Shown piece by piece: positions 1 through 5,710 of a DNA stretch of 5,718 nt. The stretch's first letter is position 1, and each line of letters begins with the position of its first letter. Below the pieces are notes generated by a model. That model was not told the DNA's origin and made no database searches. It saw only the letters and a program-made list of their open reading frames with translations. A program made the position numbers and the translations under genes. The stretch lies in contig CAJOQY010000064.1 of assembly GCA_905236835.1 (NCBI GenBank), positions 1 through 5,718 of the forward strand, written 5' to 3'. Source of the stretch: an uncultured Oscillibacter sp. (GTDB lineage: Bacteria; Bacillota; Clostridia; Oscillospirales; Oscillospiraceae).

Positions 1-18
1 ACGGGAGAAACCAACCTC

Positions 19-68
19 AAGCCCCCCTTGTCAAAGGGGGGAAAGCCGCGAAGCGGCTGGGGGGATTT
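19..68. repeat. GC-rich double-hairpin intergenic repeat
   Basis: Two adjacent hairpins are visible. The first has arms 22-29 (CCCCCCTT) and 34-41 (AAGGGGGG) with a 4-base loop. The second has arms 44-49 (AGCCGC) and 53-58 (GCGGCT) with a GAA loop. It is followed by G6 at 59-64 and ATTT. The C6 run at 22-27 can pair either with 36-41 or with 59-64, so two exclusive folds exist. This C-run/G-run layout resembles dispersed intergenic repeats found in many bacterial genomes. That is general recollection, not a search result. It could also act as a terminator for a gene to the left of the window, but no strong U-tract follows. Confidence 0.65.
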
Positions 69-92
69 CTTAAAGTGAATGACATTAGAAAA

Positions 93-120
93 AAGCCCCC
101 CTTATATAAATATAAAAGGG
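93..120. repeat. Decayed partial second copy of the repeat
   Basis: Positions 93-103 (AAGCCCCCCTT) repeat 19-29 exactly, 11 of 11 bases. After this the GC-rich middle is replaced by an AT-rich stretch ending in AAAAGGG. CCCTT at 99-103 can still pair with AAGGG at 116-120, so a weak hairpin with an AT loop remains. It reads as a truncated or eroded copy of the 19-68 element, but an 11-base match with low-complexity content is limited evidence. Confidence 0.4.
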
Positions 121-141
121 AAAATCTTGAGAAATTTTCCC
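118..141 (+). promoter_or_regulatory. 8-bp inverted repeat overlapping the HAD gene -35
   Basis: GGGAAAAT at 118-125 is the exact reverse complement of ATTTTCCC at 134-141, separated by 8 bases. The proposed -35 hexamer (128-133) lies in the loop, so a protein bound to this symmetric site would cover the promoter. It may be an operator. It may also be a remnant of the nearby hairpin repeats. No regulator can be named. Confidence 0.35.
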
Positions 142-155
142 GGCTGTGATATAAA
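128..155 (+). promoter_or_regulatory. Predicted sigma-70-type promoter of the HAD gene
   Basis: The -35 element is TTGAGA (128-133) and the -10 element is TATAAA (150-155), with a 16-base spacer. TG at 147-148 one base before the -10 makes it an extended -10 promoter. Transcription would begin near 162, about 35 bases before the ATG at 197. The spacer closely resembles that of the permease-kinase promoter at 4522-4549. Confidence 0.55.
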
Positions 156-182
156 TAAATTCAATCAGCAAATCAAAAAAAC

Positions 183-186
183 AGGA
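183..186 (+). promoter_or_regulatory. Ribosome binding site deciding the HAD gene start
   Basis: AGGA lies 10 bases before the ATG at 197 but only one base before the in-frame GTG at 188. The spacing rules out efficient use of the GTG, so the ATG is chosen. Ten bases is slightly long and the site is short, so initiation may be modest. Confidence 0.5.
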
Positions 187-196
187 CGTGATTTCT

Positions 197-859
197 ATGC
201 GAAAATATCAATATCTGCTGTTTGATCTGGACGGCACGCTGACGGATTCCAGAGAAGGCATTGTCAACTGCGTCAAATACGCGCTGAATCTTATGCAAGC
301 GCCGATTCCGGACGAGAATATATTATCGCTCTTTATCGGCCCGCCCCTGCCGGATTCATTCCGGCAATATTGCGGCTTCACGCGCGAACAGTCACAACAG
401 GCGGTCAGACTCTTCCGGGAGAGATATAATCGCGTCGGCAAATTTGAAAACGCCGCCGCGCCGGGAATGCCGGAATTATGCGCGAAATTAAAATTATCAG
501 GCTTTATTCTCGCGCTCGCGTCATCCAAGCTGGAACATATGTGCCTTGATATATGCGATTATTTCAATTTTACGCCGTCTTTTAAAATTATCACGGGCAG
601 TCCGCCGGAGGAGAACTGCGACAAAGCCCAAGTGATTCAAGAGGCCATGCGGCGTCTGAATTTACATGAAGCCGATAAAATCCATACCCTTATGATCGGC
701 GATCGCAAATATGACATCGAAGGCGCGCGGATATGCGGGCTTGACTGCGTCGGCGCGGACTTTTTCCACTATGCCCCGCCCGGGGAATTGGAACAGGCGA
801 ACCCCGCCGCCATCGTCCGCGACGCCGCCGAATTGGAAAACTTTCTGCTGAACGCTTGA
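197..859 (+). CDS. HAD-superfamily phosphatase, phosphoglycolate phosphatase-like
   Basis: The product is a 220-residue cytosolic HAD hydrolase of subfamily IA, expected to remove phosphate from a small metabolite via an aspartyl-phosphate and Mg2+. Motif I is FDLDGT, with nucleophile D10 and acid/base D12. A helical C1 cap follows, roughly residues 15-85, including the GPPL segment usual in Gph-like proteins. Motif II serine is S109 in LASSK, motif III lysine is K143, and motif IV is GDRKYD with D169 and D173. The tail (GELEQANPAAIV, then AEL) also fits the Gph family, and the length is normal. GDRK-type members in Bacillota are annotated either as phosphoglycolate phosphatase or 5'-nucleotidase, so the substrate is open and no symbol is given. 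An in-frame GTG at 188 would add three residues but is badly placed relative to the AGGA. The gene stands alone, with its own promoter and terminator. Confidence 0.9.
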   Translation: MRKYQYLLFDLDGTLTDSREGIVNCVKYALNLMQAPIPDENILSLFIGPPLPDSFRQYCGFTREQSQQAVRLFRERYNRVGKFENAAAPGMPELCAKLKLSGFILALASSKLEHMCLDICDYFNFTPSFKIITGSPPEENCDKAQVIQEAMRRLNLHEADKIHTLMIGDRKYDIEGARICGLDCVGADFFHYAPPGELEQANPAAIVRDAAELENFLLNA

Positions 860-897
860 AAAAATCCCCCCTGTCCGCTTTCACAGGGGGGATTTTT
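860..897. terminator. Bidirectional intrinsic terminator
   Basis: A perfect 15-bp stem pairs 860-874 with 883-897 around an 8-base loop. Its core is six C-G pairs flanked by A-tract on one side and T-tract on the other. Reading rightward it starts right after the HAD stop codon and ends in TTTTT. Reading leftward it lies 26 bases past the rhodanese stop and ends in TTTTTT. It can therefore end both converging transcripts. Its TCCCCCC/GGGGGGA core recalls the repeat at 19-68, and it may derive from the same element. Confidence 0.85.
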
Positions 898-923
898 ACG
901 CTTGATTCTTTTATCAATATTTA

Positions 924-1322
924 TTATTTTACCTTTTCGCCCGGCCAGTCCACAATGCCGCCGATGTTATATATATTCTGATAGCCCATATTAGCGAGTT
1001 TTTCCGACGCCGCCGCGCTCCGGCGTCCGGTGTAGCAATAAACCATCAAAACCTGATTTTTATCCGGCAGGGCGTTTTCCACGTCATCTTCCATGATTCC
1101 GTCCAGCGGCACGTTTACCGCGTTTGGAATATGACCTTCCTGATATTCTTCCGGCGTGCGGACATCCACGATTATATAGCCGCTTTCCGATTCCATCATT
1201 TTCACAGCCGCTTCCATGCTGATTGTCTTGTACGGACGACCGAAAATCAATATCACACACGCGATGATCAATATCACCGCCGCGCCGACGACAATCCACA
1301 TGGGTCTGAGCTTCTTTATCAC
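924..1322 (-). CDS. Membrane-anchored single-domain rhodanese (sulfurtransferase-like)
   Basis: The product has 132 residues. Residues 9-28 form one hydrophobic helix after a short basic N-terminus (MIKKLRP), and residues 33-132 form a rhodanese domain. The domain shows the VDVRTPEEY and EGHIPNAVNVP blocks (D53, R55, H64), then the active-site loop CYTGRRS with catalytic C96, G99 and R101, and the C-terminal GGIVDW. The intact cysteine supports persulfide carriage or thiol chemistry. Helix placement suggests the domain faces outside, if the helix acts as an uncleaved signal anchor. IIAC at 19-22 resembles a lipobox, but hydrophobic residues continue past the cysteine, so lipidation is unlikely. 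The start is GTG at 1320-1322, chosen because AAAGGGTG precedes it at good spacing. It lies 33 bp downstream of the permease-kinase gene and probably shares its transcript. Physiological substrate unknown. Confidence 0.88.
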   Translation of the reverse strand: MIKKLRPMWIVVGAAVILIIACVILIFGRPYKTISMEAAVKMMESESGYIIVDVRTPEEYQEGHIPNAVNVPLDGIMEDDVENALPDKNQVLMVYCYTGRRSAAASEKLANMGYQNIYNIGGIVDWPGEKVK

Positions 1323-1329
1323 GCGATTT

Positions 1330-1337
1330 CACCCTTT
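1330..1337 (-). promoter_or_regulatory. Ribosome binding site deciding the rhodanese GTG start
   Basis: On the minus strand AAAGGGTG ends 7 bases before the GTG at 1322-1320. It supports the GTG over the next in-frame ATG (codon 8), which would cut into the membrane helix. Confidence 0.65.
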
Positions 1338-1355
1338 GATTTTATCTTTTATCTT

Positions 1356-4300
1356 TTATTTCCCGCGCAGGACTTCCGATAACGTCTCCAGCATTTTCGG
1401 CACGTCAATCGGCTTGGCGATATGGCTGTCCATACCGGCGTTTTTGGCCGCCTGTATATCTTCCGAAAACGCGTTGGCGGTCATGGCGATAATGGGAATT
1501 TTCGCGAGTTTGGGGTCGCTGAATTTCCGGATCGCCCGCGCCGCGTCGTAACCGTTCATCACGGGCATTTGTATATCCATCAATACCGCCTGATAATCGC
1601 CCGGCTTCGACGCCTTGATTTTATCCACGGCAATCTGTCCGTTTTCCGCCGTGTCTAATTGAAATCCAACTTCTTCCAGCAACAGCGTGGCGATTTCACG
1701 GTTAATTTCATTATCCTCGACTAATAATAATTTAAATCCATCGAAATCAAATTCCTGATCGTCGTTTTCACCGGCTGTTTGATTTGATTTTTTGTCCTCG
1801 TGTACGATTGGAAATTCGACGTGGATAATAAATTCCGTGCCTTTGCCCTGTTCCGTCTCGACGGAGATTTCCCCGCCCATCAGGTCCACAATGCTTTTCG
1901 TAATCGCCATGCCTAATCCGGTGCCTTGAATATTCGACGCCGTGCGCTCGCGTTCATACGCCTCGAATACTTTCGCCGCGAATTCCGGACTCATGCCCAT
2001 GCCGCTGTCTTTCACGCGCAGTTCATAACATCCATATTGCGCGCTGTTCTCATCCGCCGCGCGATTCGCCGCGCCGCCGGTCGCATCATCCGCCGCGTCT
2101 TGATTGCCCGCCGCGCCGTTCTTGTTCGCCGCGCCGTCTAAACGCTTTTCCGGCGCGCCGTCCGTTATCGAAATAGAATCATCATCCATATCATGATTGA
2201 CAACGCCGGTCTGTTTCAGCGTGACGGTCACGCTTCCGCCGGACGGCGTGAATTTGTACGCGTTGCTGATTAAATTTAACAACACGCGATTCAGACGCGC
2301 CGCGTCGCAAAGCACAATTTGATTTTCAATCTCATCCGTATTGACAATATAATCAATGCCTTTGGTTTCCATCTGGGTAATAAACAGATCCCGGACCTCG
2401 CCCAAGGTTTCCACCAAATCCGACCTGACCGGCTCCAGTTCCATTTTGCCGCTCTCAATCCGGCTTAATTCCAACACGTCATTGATTAAAGATAACAAAT
2501 GCCCGCTGGACGCCTCGATTTTGGTTAAATAATCCGCGATTTTCGGCGGAATATCTTTTTCTTTTTTCGACAGCGTCGTATAGCCTATAATCGCGTTCAT
2601 CGGGGTTCTAATATCATGGCTCATGTTTGACAAAAACGTGCTTTTGGCGCGGCTGCTCTGTTCCGCTTCCACTTTTTGGACTTCCATATCCTGTTCACGT
2701 TTTTTCATTAAATCATATACGCTGAACATGACATATAATGTCACCATGACAAGCGCCATCTGGGAGAAACTGCTCCGCGTCAAAGACCGGTTGACGGAGT
2801 CCATTTGATCCTGCATATAAAATTCTATGTCGTCCATCTCTACCGGGTCTAATTTTACGCCGTGTTCGTCCAGTTCCCGCCAGTTATAATCATTTAAATT
2901 ATTTAAAACCTGCCTTGTCGTCTCTTCCGTCGCCTCGCGTACCCAGAGCGTGGACGTGAAGAAGATTAAAAACAAAATCACGATCCATACAATCGTCGAT
3001 TGCCCGAAGCGTTTTTCCTGATCGTCCCGCAATAAAAATCTGAAAAAGAAGAATCCGATTAAACTCCAGATAATCAAAATCATATACGATTCCGCCGACA
3101 GCGCGCTCGCCGACCAGAAATTCGGAACCAGAAAATAAACGCAGAACAATAAAGAGAAAATCATTCCCGCCATGCCGGTGGCCTGATATTTCAAATTATT
3201 TTCATCCCGCGCCATTTTATACGCCGCCAAAGACGTATAAGCGTAAGCGATTGTCGCGGACACGGTGTTGACATCCACAATCCAGCCGATGGCCGTCCGC
3301 CCGAAAAACGGAATCGGAATCGAAAGCAGCATAATAAACAATATCGCGTTTTTCGGCGCGTGATATTGATTCAATTCCCCAAACCAGCCCGGAAGCAAAC
3401 CGTCTTTCGACATGGAATATAATAATCTGCTCGCGGCGATGGTATTGCCGACAAGTCCCGTAATCACAGCCGCGATGACCGTGACGCCAAGAATCATCAT
3501 GCCGGTCTTGCCCAATAATTCATGTACGGCGTGGAACGTCGGCAGACCTTCCAGCCCGGATAAATTTCCAATCTCCCGGATGTAAACCGTCCAATCCGGA
3601 TACCGCGCGGGCAGAACCGACACGGCCAATAATACCAGAAAAATATACACGAACGCGCCTGTCAATACGGCGGCAAGCATAATCTCAAACGATTTTTTCG
3701 GCGGGAATTTAAATTCTTCCGTCGAATGCGATATGGACTCAAAGCCGACGAACGCCCACGGGGCCAGCGCGATAATTTTCAACACTTCCCCCGCCGGACG
3801 CCCTGACGGCTCAAACGGCGGCGCGAGTGACGCCAATGTCCAGCCGGGCCGCGTCAGCGCGGCGACGCTGACAATCAAAACGCCCGCGAATAAAATAATC
3901 GCCATGCAAATCTGCACATATCCGGCCAATTTCCCGCGCATACAGAGCAATCCGAACAGTTCCAGCGCGGCAAGCGTTAATATAATCTCGCCGAAATACA
4001 CGTTGAATCCCGCCACGGTATAACGCGGGCCGAACTGGAACGCGCCGCCTAATAAATTTCTGAATACCAATGGCAGCGCCGTCGCGTTCGCCCATGTAAT
4101 GGCGACATAAACCAGAATCAAAAACCACGCGCTGAGAAATCCGTGGTCATAGCCCAATATCCGCTTGGCATATGAGAAAGTCCCGCCCGCGTCCGGGTAT
4201 TGCGTCATCATGTAATAATAATTCGCGCCGATGACAAGCATAATCGCCGCGCCGATGAGAAATCCCAGCGCGCTCCCCACCGGTCCGGCAATCGGCAGGA

Positions 4301-4433
4301 ACACCGTACCCGGCATGACGAACGCGCCCCATCCCACGGCGCACCCAAACGCCAGCGCCCACGCGCCAAACGGCGACAGATACGGACGCAATCCGCTTTT
4401 TCCCCCGCCGGGATCTTTTTTCACAGGAAGCAT
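1356..4433 (-). CDS. APC-family permease fused to hybrid histidine kinase with receiver
   Basis: The 1025-residue product is an inner-membrane transporter-sensor. Residues 20-467 form an APC amino acid/polyamine permease with 12 predicted helices. These include the TM1 motif GCAVGWGAFVMPG (30-42), the TM6 segment FVGFES (228-233) followed by EEFKFPPK, and the TM8-9 block SRLLYSMSKDGLLPGWF (335-351). Helices at about 479-497 and 556-575 enclose an extracytoplasmic stretch (498-555). A short coiled linker leads to HisKA, SHDIRTP with phospho-acceptor H606. The ATPase domain shows N724 (N box), DSGMGM with D809, the F box FEAYER and GTGLGM (837-842). The receiver (901-1022) has E906/D907, phospho-acceptor D953, T985 and K1007. 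All key residues are intact. An Ala/Asn/Asp-rich insert (about 743-799) splits the ATPase domain. No DNA-binding output domain is attached. Likely role: sense or import an amino acid or amine and pass the signal by phosphorelay. Ligand and target are unknown. The ATG at 4433 follows GAGGG. Confidence 0.92.
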   Translation of the reverse strand: MLPVKKDPGGGKSGLRPYLSPFGAWALAFGCAVGWGAFVMPGTVFLPIAGPVGSALGFLIGAAIMLVIGANYYYMMTQYPDAGGTFSYAKRILGYDHGFLSAWFLILVYVAITWANATALPLVFRNLLGGAFQFGPRYTVAGFNVYFGEIILTLAALELFGLLCMRGKLAGYVQICMAIILFAGVLIVSVAALTRPGWTLASLAPPFEPSGRPAGEVLKIIALAPWAFVGFESISHSTEEFKFPPKKSFEIMLAAVLTGAFVYIFLVLLAVSVLPARYPDWTVYIREIGNLSGLEGLPTFHAVHELLGKTGMMILGVTVIAAVITGLVGNTIAASRLLYSMSKDGLLPGWFGELNQYHAPKNAILFIMLLSIPIPFFGRTAIGWIVDVNTVSATIAYAYTSLAAYKMARDENNLKYQATGMAGMIFSLLFCVYFLVPNFWSASALSAESYMILIIWSLIGFFFFRFLLRDDQEKRFGQSTIVWIVILFLIFFTSTLWVREATEETTRQVLNNLNDYNWRELDEHGVKLDPVEMDDIEFYMQDQMDSVNRSLTRSSFSQMALVMVTLYVMFSVYDLMKKREQDMEVQKVEAEQSSRAKSTFLSNMSHDIRTPMNAIIGYTTLSKKEKDIPPKIADYLTKIEASSGHLLSLINDVLELSRIESGKMELEPVRSDLVETLGEVRDLFITQMETKGIDYIVNTDEIENQIVLCDAARLNRVLLNLISNAYKFTPSGGSVTVTLKQTGVVNHDMDDDSISITDGAPEKRLDGAANKNGAAGNQDAADDATGGAANRAADENSAQYGCYELRVKDSGMGMSPEFAAKVFEAYERERTASNIQGTGLGMAITKSIVDLMGGEISVETEQGKGTEFIIHVEFPIVHEDKKSNQTAGENDDQEFDFDGFKLLLVEDNEINREIATLLLEEVGFQLDTAENGQIAVDKIKASKPGDYQAVLMDIQMPVMNGYDAARAIRKFSDPKLAKIPIIAMTANAFSEDIQAAKNAGMDSHIAKPIDVPKMLETLSEVLRGK
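2043..2141 (-). repeat. Low-complexity repeat-bearing insert coding within the kinase gene
   Basis: This stretch codes residues 765-797 of the fusion, rich in Ala, Asn, Asp and Gly, with GAAN at 767-770 and 787-790. At DNA level TTCGCCGCGCCG occurs at 2065-2076 and again at 2125-2136, with a related GCCGCGCCG at 2110-2118. The frame stays open through it. It appears to be an in-frame expansion of GC-rich units, possibly by slippage, in a surface loop of the ATPase domain. Confidence 0.6.
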
Positions 4434-4443
4434 AAAATATTAT

Positions 4444-4448
4444 CCCTC
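4444..4448 (-). promoter_or_regulatory. Ribosome binding site of the permease-kinase gene
   Basis: On the minus strand GAGGG stands 10 bases before the ATG at 4433, and a second GGGAG lies just upstream. The spacing is a little long. No other start codon with a better site is seen before the first membrane helix. Confidence 0.5.
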
Positions 4449-4493
4449 TCCCAATTCCGCGCTCTCCCGCGCTTTTCCATCATTTTCGCCTAT

Positions 4494-4531
4494 GTGATAT
4501 TTTTTTATTTATTATTTATTTATTATATCAC
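4494..4531. promoter_or_regulatory. Inverted repeat GTGATAT-N24-ATATCAC around the kinase promoter start
   Basis: GTGATAT at 4494-4500 and its reverse complement ATATCAC at 4525-4531 flank a 24-base run made only of A and T. The right arm overlaps the leftward -10 (4522-4527) and its extended TG. The left arm falls about 15-20 bases downstream of the likely start of transcription. It could be a regulator site or an AU-looped leader hairpin. Seven-base arms in AT-rich DNA may also be chance. Confidence 0.3.
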
Positions 4532-4549
4532 GCCCGGAAAAACTTGCAA
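4522..4549 (-). promoter_or_regulatory. Predicted extended -10 promoter of permease-kinase and rhodanese genes
   Basis: Read on the minus strand, -35 is TTGCAA (4549-4544), the spacer is 16 bases, and -10 is a consensus TATAAT (4527-4522) preceded by TGA (extended -10). Transcription should start near 4515, giving a leader of about 80 bases before the ATG at 4433. The -35 sits inside the palindrome CTTGCAAG (4543-4550). The promoter lies 17 bases beyond the stop codon of the CobD-like gene, for which no terminator hairpin is visible, so read-through from that gene is possible. Confidence 0.7.
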
Positions 4550-4565
4550 GCCTGATTTTTATTTT

Positions 4566-5681
4566 TTATGCCCGCCCCATCGCTTCCCGGATCGCGCTGA
4601 CAAGCCGGTTGTTTTCCTCTTCCGTCCGGATTGAGGCGCGATACCAGAACGCGTCCAAATTTTTAAAATTTCCGCAGTTGCGTAAAAAAATATTTTTCTG
4701 ACGCAGAAAGTCATCCAGAATCACGGGGCTTTGGAATAACAAAAAATTCGCCGCGCCGGGAATCACGCGCGATAATCCGGCGGCTTTTAATTCCTGATAC
4801 ATCCGGGGCCGTTCCCGCGCGACAAACGCCCGGAGGGAGCTGATATAATTTAATTCTTTCAACGCGGCGATTCCGGCTTCCTGCGCCGGATATGACACGC
4901 TCCACGGCGGGCCGTGCTGTCTCAATCGCTCCAGATAATCCACATCAGAACAAATCGCGTAACCCAGACGAACGCCCGCCATGCCGTATAATTTCGTGAA
5001 CGCGCGCAGAATAATCAAATTCGGCTCCGCCGCGAGCGTATGATATAACGTGTAATTCTCCGGATTGTCCATAAACGGCAGGAAACACTCGTCCCATATC
5101 AGCCGCGCGCCGGTTTCCCGGCATCTGTTTAATATCTTATACGCCAATTCCATGCGGACCGGTATTCCCGTCGGGTTATTCGGCTGGCATAAAAAAATCA
5201 GGCTGACATCTCCCGTAATCCAGCTGATAAAATCCGGTTTTATATAAAAATTCGACTCAGGATATAAATTATAACGCTTGACGGCCATTTTTCCGCAGGC
5301 TTTCAACGCGTGTTCGTATTCCGTAAACGACGGCGCGGCGACCAGAGCGGCCTGATTGCGGTTATACTGCTCCCGCGAAGCCGTCAGGGCGATCCGCCAG
5401 ATCAAATCCGATACGCCGTTGCCGCATAGGATCCATTCCGGCGGGATGTTTTCCGCGTCCGCTATCGCGTTTCGCAATCTCCGGCACAGCGGGTCCGGAT
5501 ATACGTCCACATATCCGGACAGATTTTCCAGCGCGGCCCGCACGCCGTCCGGCACGCCGAACGGACTGATATTGGCCGAGAAATCCATAAAATTATTATA
5601 ATCAATTCCCGGCATCCCGTCCGGGATTCCGCCGTGTTCCGGCGGCTTGATAGCGTTGAAATTATTTTTATTCAAATTCAT
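4566..5681 (-). CDS. cobD: CobD-like threonine-phosphate decarboxylase (PLP fold type I)
   Basis: The product is a 371-residue cytosolic PLP enzyme of the histidinol-phosphate aminotransferase/CobD group. CobD decarboxylates L-threonine O-3-phosphate to 1-amino-2-propanol phosphate for the cobalamin nucleotide loop. CobD-type features are HGG at 16-18, FSANISPFG (34-42), GNG (87-89), QPNNPTG (166-172), D197 for the PLP ring, the FTK lysine K230 with R238 (GVRLGY), PWSVSYPAQ (259-267), and the ending FLRNCGNF then YRASIRTEEEN, with substrate arginine R352. The length matches CobD (about 360). No other cobalamin gene is visible, so a HisC-like aminotransferase with another substrate is the main alternative. 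The ATG at 5681 is the only good start that keeps the HGG motif, but no Shine-Dalgarno sequence precedes it. The upstream region is cut by the window edge, and no terminator is seen downstream. Confidence 0.85.
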   Translation of the reverse strand: MNLNKNNFNAIKPPEHGGIPDGMPGIDYNNFMDFSANISPFGVPDGVRAALENLSGYVDVYPDPLCRRLRNAIADAENIPPEWILCGNGVSDLIWRIALTASREQYNRNQAALVAAPSFTEYEHALKACGKMAVKRYNLYPESNFYIKPDFISWITGDVSLIFLCQPNNPTGIPVRMELAYKILNRCRETGARLIWDECFLPFMDNPENYTLYHTLAAEPNLIILRAFTKLYGMAGVRLGYAICSDVDYLERLRQHGPPWSVSYPAQEAGIAALKELNYISSLRAFVARERPRMYQELKAAGLSRVIPGAANFLLFQSPVILDDFLRQKNIFLRNCGNFKNLDAFWYRASIRTEEENNRLVSAIREAMGRA

Positions 5682-5710
5682 ATTATTAAAAATTATTAAA
5701 ATTATTAAAA
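5682..5710. repeat. AT-only short direct repeats before the CobD-like gene
   Basis: ATTATTAAA occurs three times, at 5682-5690, 5692-5700 and 5701-5709, immediately before the start codon of the leftward gene. The stretch contains no G or C, so it offers no ribosome binding site. A TATAAA-like sequence on the minus strand near 5712-5717 might be a -10 element, but its -35 would lie outside the window. Confidence 0.5.

Noticed and set aside
19..120. CRISPR array
   Set aside because: Only one full and one partial repeat unit are present, with no regular spacers and no cas genes.
208..528. Leftward frame of 106 codons inside the HAD gene
   Set aside because: It is antisense to a gene with all HAD motifs, has no family signature and no ribosome site that I can see.
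902..917. TTGAT/ATCAA inverted repeat as a second terminator
   Set aside because: Only five AT-rich pairs with a six-base loop; the adjacent 15-bp stem explains termination much better.
924..1322. Rhodanese as a lipoprotein (IIAC at residues 19-22)
   Set aside because: The hydrophobic run continues after the cysteine (VILIF), as in a membrane anchor rather than a cleaved lipoprotein signal.
1926..2141. Rightward frame coding an Arg/Ala-rich 71-residue peptide
   Set aside because: It is the antisense image of the GC-rich repeat insert in the kinase gene; its composition reflects CGCCGCG repeats.
4434..4565. Riboswitch or T-box leader before the permease-kinase gene
   Set aside because: The leader is only about 80 bases, with an AT run and no conserved T-box, lysine or glycine riboswitch elements recognised.
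4200..4634. Rightward open frame of 144 codons across the start of the permease-kinase gene and the spacer
   Set aside because: It lies antisense to a strongly supported gene, its product is basic low-complexity sequence without a recognisable domain, and it runs through the leftward promoter.
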